A stretch of 20,946 nt of DNA from a virus. Positions 7,065 to 15,493 of this stretch are shown here, one piece after another. The notes beneath the pieces are model-generated. The model was not told the DNA's origin. It made no database searches and saw only the letters and a list, made by a program, of their open reading frames with translations. Positions within the stretch are counted from its first letter, which is position 1. Every line of letters starts with the position of its first letter. A program made the position numbers and the translations under genes. The DNA is taken from IMG/VR virus record IMGVR_UViG_3300030090_000219, positions 1 through 20,946 of that record; one strand, 5' to 3'.

Positions 7065-9560
7065 CAAGCCAAGAACGTCCTCATCGTATGCTGCACCGTA
7101 TCCACGGTCTTCCGTACCAGCTGCAACATTGTCAGAGTAATCGCTAAATGAATATTCGTTTCTGCTTTCGCCTTTATCACTTTCATATTGATGATAGGTA
7201 TTTTGACTTGCTTTTCTTTGGCGATTGATTTCAGCTTGTCGATACGTCTCTTCACTGATTTTATCTTTAAGTTCTTGCATATTATCAATATTAAAGTTTT
7301 TAGTATCCAGACCAAATTTAGCTGCTTCGTTTTTAAGCACATCAAGTTCAGCTTTTCTAACGGCGTTCTCTTTTCCTGTCTTCTGAGCCGCTTCTAATCT
7401 CTTGTCTAACTTTTCTCGATTTCGCTTAGACCTAGATACACGCTCATCTTTTTGTGCTTGATTGTACTCTCCTCTTTGCTGAAGTTCTTGAAGAACATTT
7501 TCAGCTTCTACACCTCTAAATTTATTCTCTTTAATTTTATTGTATTCTTCTGCAGTAACTGTCTTAGTCTGCCCATTTAAGAAAAATGTTGCAGTAGCGT
7601 TCTCAGGTATGCCTTTACCAAAGGCTAAACCAGCCCCTAATCCGACAGCACTTTTTAGACCACCAAATCCATCAGGAACATCAAAGGATACGCCAACTTT
7701 AGTTGCGCCTTGAACTGTACCACTCAATTGACGGCTCCTGACCCCATCACCAACAAACCTAGTTGGTCCTGTATACAGTTCACCACCCAAAGAAACGCGG
7801 CCCCCTCCAGGTCCATACATTGCTTCATCTTCTGCTGCACGTTGGTCATCGTCGCCATCATCCACAGCACTCTCTACCTGCGCTGTAGGTACAACCTCTG
7901 GTTCAGGCGTAGGCTCAACAATATCTGTTTCAACACGTGTAAAGCCTTGGGGAATAGGATAAATAGGCTCACCATTCACAAACGGTATAGTCATCTTCTG
8001 CCCAGTGTCTTTGTTCTCAAACTCTACTAACTCGTCGTACCTACCCTCTGGTGCTGGCATTAGTTGCTCAAAAGTTGGCAACACTTCAGGCGCAGCCATT
8101 ACAGGAGTAGCTGCTTGTTGTGCTGGAACAAAGGGTGCTGGGGGTGGGGGAGGAATATAGGCAGGTGGTTGCACGGGTGCCATCTGTCCAAACTGGGATT
8201 GTTGCATTTGGATATTGGGGTCTACAAAACCACCAACCTGCATCTGCATAGGTTCGTCGTCAAGTTCTAAATCATCTAGTGTAAACGGCAGGTCATCAGG
8301 CATAGTTGCTTCGTCAGAGTTGCCCATCTGACCCATCTCTTCCATGCGCTTCAAACCCATCTTTGCTTCTTGGCGAAGCTGCATTAGCTTTTCCAAACCG
8401 ATGTAACGTACAACATCAGCAGGGAATACAAACTCTCCCTCACTAAGTTGTGCGGGTATGTCGTCGCGTACCTCTTCTTGCATTGACCCCGGAGGTACAT
8501 CATTACCAGAAACAGGGTCTGTTGTGCCACCCTCATCCAGTAAACCGCCGTCGTCAAACATGCTCATCTGTTCTTTTATAGACACGCCACCTTTGTTCAT
8601 TGTCGGCACTCCTGACACAACTGGTCGATTTTTAATTTTATTTAATTTATCTAGTACATTTTTCTTAGCATCCAATGCTTCTTGCGTAGGCTCGTCATCG
8701 CCTTTAAAAAGTTTTTGCATACCCTGTATTACACCTTCAAATAGGCTTGGTTGTTCTGGCTCTGGTTCTGGGGTTGGCTTTACGTCAGGTTTTGGAGTCG
8801 GTAACGTAGGCACAGCTTTTTCTGTTTGAACTTTTAAACTTTCTGCTTGCTGAAGTTGTTCATCCCTATCGGCAGCATCTACAGCTTCTTGCAGTTCTTG
8901 TTGTGCAACGTCTTCTAACATATCTGTTGTACCCGGCTCAACTACGTCCGTATCCGCATCTGGTTCCGAATCTACAACAGGCTCAATTTCTTTATAGTCT
9001 GCGTATTTGTTTACATCAGACAAATCTACAGTTGCTAACTTTAGACGATTAGTTGTAGCCTCATCCGTAGATACAATAATACCAGCACGAGCCAATACTT
9101 TGGCTGTTCTATTATCTAAGCCTCGACTTGGTTTTCCATCAATCGTTCTACGAGACTCTTTGATTACTCGCTTTTTATTGGCGTCTGTTGGGTTATTTTG
9201 AAATTCTAAAAGACGTTTTGCTAAAGTGGGATACTTAGAACCCGTATTAAAATGTGTGTCCTGCAATACATACTGAAATTCTGGTTTAAGAGAATTATAT
9301 TCTGGATATACTTCTGTTAGTTTTATTCCATCTAACTCAAACTTTTTTGTTGCAATTCTTGCAAAGTCTTCTACACTCGTATCTTTATTTAGTGTTTCAA
9401 TACCTAACGATTTTGCTATTGCTTGATTTGCTGCATAAGCATCTGTATTAGGTTGAATAACAACACCGTAAGGTCCGGTTAAAATATCCCGTTCATCTTT
9501 GTGGACAGTAGTTCCCTCGTCCGAAGACAAAGAGTCCAGAATAAATTTATTATTAACCAT
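7056..9560 (-). CDS. Large composite virion protein with N-terminal lysozyme-like domain, 834 aa
   Basis: Three regions are visible in 834 residues. First, residues about 10-165 look like a lysozyme-fold muramidase: an acidic EG (E15) followed by DERDILTGPYGVV, then FQYVLQDTHFNTGSKYPTL (95-113) and RRTIDGKPSRGLDNRTAKVL (137-156), resembling the C-terminal lobe of T4-type lysozymes. Second, an acidic/Pro linker (190-300) leads to RDDIPAQLSEGEFVFPADVV (365-384) followed by RYIGLEKLMQLRQEAKMGL, a segment recurrent in uncultured marine phage virion proteins. Third comes a Pro/Gln-rich part (450-490) and a Lys/Glu coiled-coil region (670-790). Its place between portal and scaffold fits an internal or ejected virion protein that cuts peptidoglycan during entry. 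The muramidase call is by pattern; the catalytic residues are uncertain. Confidence 0.65.
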   Translation of the reverse strand: MVNNKFILDSLSSDEGTTVHKDERDILTGPYGVVIQPNTDAYAANQAIAKSLGIETLNKDTSVEDFARIATKKFELDGIKLTEVYPEYNSLKPEFQYVLQDTHFNTGSKYPTLAKRLLEFQNNPTDANKKRVIKESRRTIDGKPSRGLDNRTAKVLARAGIIVSTDEATTNRLKLATVDLSDVNKYADYKEIEPVVDSEPDADTDVVEPGTTDMLEDVAQQELQEAVDAADRDEQLQQAESLKVQTEKAVPTLPTPKPDVKPTPEPEPEQPSLFEGVIQGMQKLFKGDDEPTQEALDAKKNVLDKLNKIKNRPVVSGVPTMNKGGVSIKEQMSMFDDGGLLDEGGTTDPVSGNDVPPGSMQEEVRDDIPAQLSEGEFVFPADVVRYIGLEKLMQLRQEAKMGLKRMEEMGQMGNSDEATMPDDLPFTLDDLELDDEPMQMQVGGFVDPNIQMQQSQFGQMAPVQPPAYIPPPPPAPFVPAQQAATPVMAAPEVLPTFEQLMPAPEGRYDELVEFENKDTGQKMTIPFVNGEPIYPIPQGFTRVETDIVEPTPEPEVVPTAQVESAVDDGDDDQRAAEDEAMYGPGGGRVSLGGELYTGPTRFVGDGVRSRQLSGTVQGATKVGVSFDVPDGFGGLKSAVGLGAGLAFGKGIPENATATFFLNGQTKTVTAEEYNKIKENKFRGVEAENVLQELQQRGEYNQAQKDERVSRSKRNREKLDKRLEAAQKTGKENAVRKAELDVLKNEAAKFGLDTKNFNIDNMQELKDKISEETYRQAEINRQRKASQNTYHQYESDKGESRNEYSFSDYSDNVAAGTEDRGYGAAYDEDVLGLAD

Positions 9561-9756
9561 TGATATTGTCCCTTAAACTTTTCATGCTACGCAGAACAGC
9601 TACAGCCCCCTGCGCACGATGCATCAAAATTGTATTGTCGCCTTGCTCCAACGCCCTATGCTGTTGCTCTAGCAGGGCATCAAGATAATTATTGAAGTGG
9701 GGCCACTGCTTGCTGTTGACCAGCGGCTTCAGCTTGCTGATTAGTTCCTTGTCCAT
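9553..9756 (-). CDS. Small helical protein overlapping the portal gene, 67 aa
   Basis: A 67-residue product beginning MDKELISKLKPLVNSKQWPH and rich in Leu, Gln and basic residues, probably all helical. The frame remains open to 9801, but ATG 9756 is preferred because AAGGA lies 10 nt upstream and because the N-terminus then matches small marine-phage proteins seen after portal genes. It overlaps the 3' end of the portal gene by 68 nt and the start of the 834-residue gene by 8 nt. Function is unknown; position suggests a head-assembly accessory factor. Confidence 0.65.
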   Translation of the reverse strand: MDKELISKLKPLVNSKQWPHFNNYLDALLEQQHRALEQGDNTILMHRAQGAVAVLRSMKSLRDNING

Positions 9757-11803
9757 TCGCACTAAATCCTTGTTCACCAGGTACAGGTGCTTGTCCCACA
9801 CCTATTGTGCCACCCCCTGCTCCTGTCGGGTCATTGGGGTCGGCCCCCGCAACAGGTGGTTGCTCCGGTGATGTTTGCTGAAACCCTTTAAGTAGTTCAG
9901 CCTGTAATGCAGCCTCATCCATATTGTTCGTAACCTTGTCGGGGTCAAGGTCAAGAGATTTTGCAATCTCGCGTATCACGTACTGGAACTTTGCAAAAGG
10001 TGCAAGTGCAGGATTACTTGCCACACCCAAGAACTGCATCAGCCTCTGGCTACGAACCTCGTTAGCCATCAAACTTTCTGTACCTCTTGCCTTCACCTCT
10101 AGGTCGCCCTTTATCTCAGGGTCAAAGTCAAATTGCATATTGAACCGGAAAAAGCCCTCGCCAAGTGGACGCAACAGATAGTCATCCACGTTTTTGATGA
10201 CACTCTTGGTTCCACCCGCTGCAGCATTCATCAGCATAGAGATGCCTGACGCTGTGCGTCCTACACCCTGAATGCCCGTCTGTCCATGTGCATATGATGG
10301 GAAGCCCGTACTTTCGTCTGCCAGCACACGTGCCTTGTCAAACAGCATCATGTTCTCAGAGGACACATTCGGGAACTTTGTGCCAAAGATAGCTTGACCG
10401 GGTGCGCCACCCTGACGACGGAATACCTTGCCCGGATATAGAGACAAGTCTTGCCCCGGCACTAGATTAGTCTCGTCAACCTCTACAATCAGGTTACCTG
10501 ACAACACAGCGTTGTCCACAGCCATACGCATGAAGCCGTTCATCAGCGTCTGCGTGTCGTCCATATTCTCTGCGATACCCACACCAAAGAAGCTATATGG
10601 ATTGAGTTCATACGGCGAGGCGTGATATGGAATACGTGCTGGCTTAAATGGGTTCAATACAACACGAATAAGTTTGTTGTTACATATCCAGATATTAGCT
10701 TGTAACTCGTCAAAATCTTTGAGTTCATCTGGAATAGCTACATCATTTTCTTCTAAGATTCCTGTGTCAATAGTACCCCAATACTCTAGCACTTCAAATC
10801 TGTCAATACCATGCTCCGGTGCATAGTCTGACAGGTCATCTTCCCAATACTTCTTGTCGTAGTTCTCGCCCATGTTAATAACTTCATCAATCACCGTAGA
10901 CCGGAAGTATGGACGTTTCTTCAGGGAGCGAAGCTGTGTGCGCGACATCTTATGCCGCTCGACAACAAACTGTGCTTCATCCATGTTATTGGCGTCGGGG
11001 TCTGGATAGAAGTTCCAAACAGATACGTGAGACACCTGTGGGATAGTTTTGAAAACGGGGTCGTATTCACCCTCCTCGTTCCAGTTTGGGTATTCTTTAT
11101 CTACAGCAAATGGGCCTTTGATAACGCCCGTGCCAAACAAAGACATTTCAAAAGCGGTGCTGCGTAGATGTTTGTTAGCCCCCGACTCCTCTAATTGGTC
11201 GTGAATTTTCTTCTGCATAGATTTAGCAGCAACCATTGCAGGGCTGAACGTAACAGCCGTGGGGGTTTTACCCGCACCCTTTTCTAGACCATCTACATCC
11301 TGCAGTTTATCACGGAGTGGACCCAGCATTTCTATCAGAGTTTTTTCTGTTGCGCCGGGTGGTATGTCTCGACCATCTCCCGCAAAACCATAAGGACTTG
11401 GGATGTCAGATGGAATGTCGGGTTTTTGTGGGTCAAAGTTCACATCTGCTACTACACCCTCTGGAAGTTCCGTAGGCTCAATGGATAGAGGAAACTTATT
11501 ATTAGCAAACAGCACATCAACAATTTGACCATACGCAGCCAGCGTCTTGGTCTTTGTTACTTTAATAAAGACACGAGATTTTTCAGCTTCCGTAAATTGT
11601 ACATCTGGTCCATACAATCCACGATAGTTTCGATATGCCCTAGTCCAACGCTCTTCATCTTGATAGCGATAGTCCTCCGCACGTTGGTAACAGTCCTGAA
11701 CGTGAGATATCAAAGAAGATATTTCTACATCCGTCACGTTTGTGTCTTCGCTATCTTCTAGTGCGATAGCATCTGTTTCCATAGGGATTTCTTCTTCAGC
11801 CAT
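9689..11803 (-). CDS. Portal protein, 704 aa
   Basis: The 704-residue product lies directly after the large terminase gene (12-nt gap) and has the make-up of podovirus portals: RYQDEERWTRAYRNYRGLYG near residues 46-65, the SRVFIKVTKTKTLAAYGQIV segment (84-103), a core with SVWNFYPDPDANNMDEAQFV and a stem/wing region LNPYSFFGVGIAENMDDTQT. The length is usual for P22- or T7-like large portals of marine podoviruses. The last about 60 residues are low-complexity Gln, Pro, Gly and Ala. Portals form the dodecameric DNA channel at one capsid vertex and bind terminase. Assignment is by pattern and order. Confidence 0.88.
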   Translation of the reverse strand: MAEEEIPMETDAIALEDSEDTNVTDVEISSLISHVQDCYQRAEDYRYQDEERWTRAYRNYRGLYGPDVQFTEAEKSRVFIKVTKTKTLAAYGQIVDVLFANNKFPLSIEPTELPEGVVADVNFDPQKPDIPSDIPSPYGFAGDGRDIPPGATEKTLIEMLGPLRDKLQDVDGLEKGAGKTPTAVTFSPAMVAAKSMQKKIHDQLEESGANKHLRSTAFEMSLFGTGVIKGPFAVDKEYPNWNEEGEYDPVFKTIPQVSHVSVWNFYPDPDANNMDEAQFVVERHKMSRTQLRSLKKRPYFRSTVIDEVINMGENYDKKYWEDDLSDYAPEHGIDRFEVLEYWGTIDTGILEENDVAIPDELKDFDELQANIWICNNKLIRVVLNPFKPARIPYHASPYELNPYSFFGVGIAENMDDTQTLMNGFMRMAVDNAVLSGNLIVEVDETNLVPGQDLSLYPGKVFRRQGGAPGQAIFGTKFPNVSSENMMLFDKARVLADESTGFPSYAHGQTGIQGVGRTASGISMLMNAAAGGTKSVIKNVDDYLLRPLGEGFFRFNMQFDFDPEIKGDLEVKARGTESLMANEVRSQRLMQFLGVASNPALAPFAKFQYVIREIAKSLDLDPDKVTNNMDEAALQAELLKGFQQTSPEQPPVAGADPNDPTGAGGGTIGVGQAPVPGEQGFSANGQGTNQQAEAAGQQQAVAPLQ

Positions 11804-11814
11804 AGTTGTTTCCT

Positions 11815-13383
11815 TTAGTATCCAAATGTGGAGTCAGCTACTTGCATACCTGACGATGGTCTGCCATGCGGGTCGTAGTCGAAAATAGAGAACCTGGGTC
11901 TGGACATAATACCGTACCGGAGGGCATCATAAAGATGGTCTTCAGCTTTTGTGTCAACGTCTTCTGGATTTTTCTTGTCCAGAGGGATGGATGGTAGTTG
12001 ACTGACGACATTTGTACAGCTATTAAAGAATACAAGTCTTGGTTCCTCTGTAAACTCGTCTATCTGTAGACGCCTATGTATTTCGTTCTTGCCAGCCACC
12101 CGACTACCACGGCTTCTGTCTGATGGACGCCAACGGCATCCCCTGCCAATCATTTGCTCCGCAAGAGAAGGACCAGTATCGCCACGCTTGTGCCAAAGAC
12201 TACTGTCCAAAACACCATACTTAATATTTCCATCTTCTGCTTCCAAATCCAATATCATATCGGCCAAGTCTGTCGCCAACACCTTACTGACGTATAATTC
12301 TCTGTAGACGATAAGCTGCTCATCAGGTGCAACAGCAAACCAAAGAACACCAGAATAACTACCGTAACCATAGTCACATGCGCGAAACTTGACCCAGTTG
12401 CTAGGGATACGATAAGGCTCCACAACATGAACATCCCGATTAAACTCAGTAAACGCCGCGCCTTCTTTGATGTCCCAATCGCCTTCAAGAAGCTGCCTAC
12501 GTTGCTGTTCAGGAAGTGAGAGGAGCATGGCCTCGTAGTCTCCTGCTTGCGCAAGGTATGGGTTATCAGAAAGTCTTGCTGGGATGAACCTACGTTTAAA
12601 TAGAGACTTTCCAGCCTTGCTATGTCCTGCGGGATATTTAAGGACTTCTCCTGTTTCAACATCTGTTGCATCAAACGCTCTATTATATGGGGCAGGGTCG
12701 ATGAACATCTTTTTGACCCACTGATGTCCCCGACCACCGGGGTTAGTTGTCGCCCTCATAAAGATAGGCAAGTCTGGTGCAGTGGACCGTAGACGACTTC
12801 GCATGTAGTTCCATGCATATGGTGTGGACCATTGTGTCAGTTCGTCAAAGCCTATCCAGCTAAATGCCAGACCCTGATAACGCAAGACATCCTCATCCCT
12901 ATCTAGGTAGGACATCCACAACCTTGCACCAGATGGCGCAGTCCACTGCATCTTCCGTTCTGACCACTTAATGCCCGGCCAGATTTTTGGGTACAACTCC
13001 TGCGACTTAAATATCAGTTCTCGCAGTTCTTCCGTTGTATGTCGAAGAAGCAATCCACTAAACTGAGGATGCCCCATGTAACGAAGTGGGTCAGCCAGCA
13101 TGGCATAACTCTTACCACCACCAGCACTACCACCGTACAAAACTTCCCGTTCACTCGCCGCTAGAAACTCTGTCTGTGGCCCTTCGTTTGGTTTGAACAA
13201 AACATTAGCATGTTCTTCAATGCTAGATGTTTCACGTGTAACTTCTTTTATCTCAGGCTGTTGCTTTTTTGCGCTTTGCGCCAAGCCTTGTTTCTTCGAT
13301 TTCTTTCGCTTTGGCAATTGCCTTTTCCGCATAGTCTGCCCACTTGCGGAGGCTTGCAGCTTGGTTCTTACGCTGTCGCTCAT
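11815..13383 (-). CDS. terL: Terminase large subunit (ATPase and nuclease), 522 aa
   Basis: The DNA-packaging motor. Walker A is GGSAGGGKS (about residues 84-92) and Walker B ends AFSWIGFDE with the catalytic acid at about 181; the coupling motif TTNPGG lies near 212. The nuclease domain shows FRACDYGYG (D337), YGVLDSSLW (D393) and AEDHLYDALRY (D482/D486), the three acidic clusters of the RNase H-like fold, with GDWD at 301-304 between the domains. The N-terminal 45 residues are very basic and low in complexity. The ATG at 13383 would overlap the upstream gene by 131 nt; a second Met at codon 18 (13332) still overlaps, and no good SD decides the start. Everything from about residue 50 onward is secure. 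Confidence 0.95.
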   Translation of the reverse strand: MSDSVRTKLQASASGQTMRKRQLPKRKKSKKQGLAQSAKKQQPEIKEVTRETSSIEEHANVLFKPNEGPQTEFLAASEREVLYGGSAGGGKSYAMLADPLRYMGHPQFSGLLLRHTTEELRELIFKSQELYPKIWPGIKWSERKMQWTAPSGARLWMSYLDRDEDVLRYQGLAFSWIGFDELTQWSTPYAWNYMRSRLRSTAPDLPIFMRATTNPGGRGHQWVKKMFIDPAPYNRAFDATDVETGEVLKYPAGHSKAGKSLFKRRFIPARLSDNPYLAQAGDYEAMLLSLPEQQRRQLLEGDWDIKEGAAFTEFNRDVHVVEPYRIPSNWVKFRACDYGYGSYSGVLWFAVAPDEQLIVYRELYVSKVLATDLADMILDLEAEDGNIKYGVLDSSLWHKRGDTGPSLAEQMIGRGCRWRPSDRSRGSRVAGKNEIHRRLQIDEFTEEPRLVFFNSCTNVVSQLPSIPLDKKNPEDVDTKAEDHLYDALRYGIMSRPRFSIFDYDPHGRPSSGMQVADSTFGY

Positions 13384-13663
13384 GTTCTAATCTTTTACGT
13401 AGCCCAACATGTGAGATGTATCTTCCAGAATTTGCGGACAACCAATTTGCCACCTCCCTGTATGAATAGCGTTTCACATGTTTTCGTGCAGTCTCAAGTA
13501 GGTCTAACTCTGTGGCTACTGGCAGGAGTATGTCGGGGTCACTCTCATCTGCCATGTATCCAAAGGGTATTGTTCTTGCTATGCGTGGGACCGGAACCCA
13601 CTCGTCCTCATCCTTTAAATCAGTGGGTTGTGGTAGCTTCCATTTTCCTGCTGTTCTGCTCAT
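13253..13663 (-). CDS. HTH-type DNA-binding protein upstream of terL, 136 aa
   Basis: A 136-residue basic protein. Residues about 65-100, KRYSYREVANWLSANSGRYI followed by SHVGLRKRLEHERQRK, form a likely helix-turn-helix of the recombinase/terminase-associated type, then an Ala/Lys/Glu-rich helical tail. It directly precedes, and overlaps by 131 nt, the large terminase gene; it also overlaps the 77-residue gene upstream by 44 nt. Genes in this place in marine phages are often DNA-recognition partners of the terminase. Whether this or the 124-residue protein at 13843 is the true small terminase is open; I favour the latter. Confidence 0.7.
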   Translation of the reverse strand: MSRTAGKWKLPQPTDLKDEDEWVPVPRIARTIPFGYMADESDPDILLPVATELDLLETARKHVKRYSYREVANWLSANSGRYISHVGLRKRLEHERQRKNQAASLRKWADYAEKAIAKAKEIEETRLGAKRKKATA

Positions 13664-13853
13664 TATATCTTTCGTTTAAATATCTTATATAATCGCTTGC
13701 ATTTTTCTTTGTAGGTTTTAGTGTGCCGGGTTTTAAGTATCCTTCAGCTTGCAATTTTTTATACGCAATAACATGCGCTTGTTTTTTTGATACACCATCT
13801 CTAATTAAGACGCCTACTAATCTTCTAAAAACCTTTGGTGCTTTAGTCTTCAT
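13620..13853 (-). CDS. Small basic conserved-type phage protein, 77 aa
   Basis: A 77-residue basic protein with a helical N-terminus (RRLVGVLIRDGVSKKQAHVI) and the segment LKPGTLKPTKKNASDY. It lies between the putative small terminase and the HTH protein, overlapping the former by 11 nt and the latter by 44 nt, so all three are probably translated in a coupled way. I recognise the GVSKKQAHVIAYKKL pattern from small marine-phage proteins of unknown function. Nucleic-acid binding is possible from the charge but not shown. Confidence 0.65.
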   Translation of the reverse strand: MKTKAPKVFRRLVGVLIRDGVSKKQAHVIAYKKLQAEGYLKPGTLKPTKKNASDYIRYLNERYNEQNSRKMEATTTH

Positions 13854-14217
13854 CTTCTACCACGGCTTTAGGCGGCATAAGCATCACACCACCAGATGCC
13901 TCAACTTGCATCTTCTCTGTCTTTACAAGACCAACGCGGTCAAGCAGTTCCTTGGCTGCAACCATCTTATCACGGATGCCAAGTTCAGTCGGGTCATACA
14001 GTGCGCCGGTCATTGCCATAGCGGCCTTTGGTGCATTACGTGCCATATACATTTGTGTGGCCTCAAGAATTTCTTCTTTTAATCCTTTGACAATCTCTGT
14101 GGTAGAACTGGTATCAGAGTATCCTGCAAGTTTTTTGGCGGTAGCCATATTGCCACCTGCCTCATCAAACAGCACATCAAGAAACACTTGTTGCTTACCT
14201 GTCAATTCTCTAGCCAT
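13843..14217 (-). CDS. Putative terminase small subunit, 124 aa
   Basis: The product starts MARELTGKQQVFLDVLFDEA and continues GGNMATAKKLAGYSD, an N-terminal helix-turn-helix arrangement like that of phage small terminases (LT-x-KQ-x-F, followed by A-x-x-AGY). The C-terminal AAKELLDRVGLVKTEK is also characteristic. Small terminases recognise viral DNA and load the large subunit. The frame is open from 14241, but ATG 14217 has GGAGAG 5 nt upstream and overlaps the lysozyme stop by 8 nt. It is separated from terL by two small genes, an uncommon but known arrangement. Confidence 0.75.
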   Translation of the reverse strand: MARELTGKQQVFLDVLFDEAGGNMATAKKLAGYSDTSSTTEIVKGLKEEILEATQMYMARNAPKAAMAMTGALYDPTELGIRDKMVAAKELLDRVGLVKTEKMQVEASGGVMLMPPKAVVEDED

Positions 14218-14701
14218 TAAACTCTCCGTGATGCATAGCATGTGCGAGTTTTGTTGCCCGTGATTTTACCTGATTTGCCCACCTGCTGTCAAGCATTTCT
14301 TTTGCTGCCACGTCAAATTTTTCTTCGTGTATACCCGCCCACATTTTTTTGAACTTACAAAGACGCGGCACACCAAGATTAAATGCCATGTCTATCAGGA
14401 TAAGCTGACGTACAGCGTCCAGCTTCTCTACGCAAGGATGCGCACGGAGAAGTTCCTCTTCGACAATCTGTACGTCATTCTGTGCCAGAAACATAGCATC
14501 TGCCTCAGTAATACCATATTCATATACATGGTCAATACTAGGGATATCCAACTCATCCAACTCTTCTTTAGAGATGCCACGGTCCTGAAGATTCCTACCA
14601 ATACCAATCGTATCAATACCCAGTGTATCCTTGTACACTTGAAGGCGCAAACCCTCATGTGCCACAAGTTTTTCCATCAGTTTGTCTTTATCATATTTCA
14701 T
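14210..14701 (-). CDS. T4-type lysozyme endolysin (GH24), 163 aa
   Basis: The catalytic triad of T4 lysozyme is conserved with exact spacing: E16 in HEGLRLQVYKD, D25 in the same stretch and T31 in GIDTIGIGRNL (9 and 6 residues apart, as in T4 E11/D20/T26). The C-terminal lobe has LILIDMAFNLGVPRLCKF and LDSRWANQVKSRATKLAHAM, matching the family. The enzyme cleaves the MurNAc-GlcNAc bond of peptidoglycan at lysis. No signal peptide is seen, so export needs a holin. The start is ATG 14701 because it overlaps the stop of the upstream membrane protein (ATGA); an in-frame ATG at 14719 lies inside that gene. Length is standard. Confidence 0.93.
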   Translation of the reverse strand: MKYDKDKLMEKLVAHEGLRLQVYKDTLGIDTIGIGRNLQDRGISKEELDELDIPSIDHVYEYGITEADAMFLAQNDVQIVEEELLRAHPCVEKLDAVRQLILIDMAFNLGVPRLCKFKKMWAGIHEEKFDVAAKEMLDSRWANQVKSRATKLAHAMHHGEFNG

Positions 14702-14901
14702 TTCTCGTGTCCCATCCATACAGCAAATGCGCCTGTCATTGCTCCAGTAACTACGCTAACCAGTGCTGCTTGTTGGCTTGTCGGGTCTTCCAAAGTCATA
14801 AACCACTCCACTACCCGCCAAGCGGATAAGGACATCCCAAGCATCATCAAGCGTGGTAGTATCTTCCACTTCAGTATTCGTTCCATCGTTACTTCTGCCA
14901 C
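14698..14901 (-). CDS. Small two-helix membrane protein, holin-like, 67 aa
   Basis: A 67-residue protein with two predicted hydrophobic segments, about residues 18-35 (LMMLGMSLSAWRVVEWFM) and 47-62 (LVSVVTGAMTGAFAVW), separated by a polar loop LEDPTSQQ. It uses a GTG start at 14901 with AGGA 7 nt upstream; a further ATG at codon 6 has a poorer site. Its stop overlaps the lysozyme ATG by 4 nt. Size, topology and coupling to the endolysin suggest a class II-type holin or a holin partner. With a second membrane protein just upstream, which of the two makes the lethal hole is uncertain. Confidence 0.7.
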   Translation of the reverse strand: MAEVTMERILKWKILPRLMMLGMSLSAWRVVEWFMTLEDPTSQQAALVSVVTGAMTGAFAVWMGHEK

Positions 14902-14961
14902 GATTTTTCCTCGCCTGTTCTTCTGTAGTTTTCCCGTGCATACTCCACATCTGCAACTGGA

Positions 14962-15345
14962 CTACCTCTTACCGAAGAATTTTGTAGCACTGCGTACACC
15001 AAAGCTGGCGGCAACAATAACACCAAGAGAGTATTGATACCACTCCGGCATAGCTTGAAGTTGCGCAAAACCATTAGCTACTACCTCTTCCATTCCAGGT
15101 ATAAAAGCCAGTATCAATGGGATACTGAATAAAATGGTTAGCCATTCATCCTTCCAAGAAGAAGTCGAACCACGTGCCATTTCAATGTCCCAATCAATTT
15201 CGCCAGTGGCTTTTTTCTCCATGATAGTTGCTTCAGCTTTTGCTTTAGCAACCTTCGCTGTTGCCGTAGCTTTTGTTTGTTCAACTTTACCATCTAACCA
15301 TGTCCCCGCTAAACTAGCTATCGGTCCTATCAGTGCCGTTAACAT
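14962..15345 (-). CDS. Putative holin with coiled N-terminus, 127 aa
   Basis: A 127-residue protein. Residues 1-18 (MLTALIGPIASLAGTWLD) are hydrophobic/amphipathic; 20-50 are an Ala/Lys/Glu helix (QTKATATAKVAKAKAEAT); 68-84 (LTILFSIPLILAFIPGM) and 103-118 (YQYSLGVIVAASFGVR) are membrane segments; the tail KFFGKR is basic. The order helix, polar SSWKDEW turn, two membrane spans is typical of phage holins of the 3TM type found in marine phages and gene transfer agents. It overlaps the 59-residue gene upstream by 32 nt and lies 60 nt before the second membrane protein. Lysis role is inferred from topology and neighbours. Confidence 0.7.
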   Translation of the reverse strand: MLTALIGPIASLAGTWLDGKVEQTKATATAKVAKAKAEATIMEKKATGEIDWDIEMARGSTSSWKDEWLTILFSIPLILAFIPGMEEVVANGFAQLQAMPEWYQYSLGVIVAASFGVRSATKFFGKR

Positions 15346-15493
15346 TTTTTATTTCCCATAGTTTTTTCTTAATCAAATACACACGAGCCTCTACATCTGG
15401 CTCTACGTCTGCCAAGCGAACCTCTCGTGGGTCTTTACCCGCCTCTGCGAAATCTTGCAGTCTTTTTAGCAATAGATTTAGGTTGGCGTACAA
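15314..15493 (-). CDS. Small hydrophilic protein, probable TTG start, 59 aa
   Basis: The frame is open further upstream, but most of that lies over the neighbouring basic-protein gene. A TTG at 15493 has AAGGA 7 nt upstream and gives a compact 59-residue protein, YANLNLLLKRLQDFAEAG followed by KDPREVRLADVEPDVEARVY, with Leu-heptad character and a charged C-terminus. Without the TTG, Met codons at 15553 or 15544 would imply a 110-120 nt overlap. Function unknown. It is coupled to the holin gene (32-nt overlap). Confidence 0.5.
   Translation of the reverse strand: MYANLNLLLKRLQDFAEAGKDPREVRLADVEPDVEARVYLIKKKLWEIKNVNGTDRTDS

Noticed and set aside
14889-14949. Possible 19-codon frame starting GTG in the 60-nt gap between the membrane proteins
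   Set aside because: Too short and without a convincing SD.
14756-14956. Minus-strand 66-codon frame overlapping the holin-like gene, hydrophilic, with AGAGGT ahead of its ATG
   Set aside because: It shares most of its length with the GTG-start membrane protein, which has better topology, SD and coupling to lysozyme. A true overlapping gene cannot be fully excluded.
14327-15037. Plus-strand 236-codon frame
   Set aside because: Antisense to lysozyme and holin genes with strong family signatures; no SD or domain.
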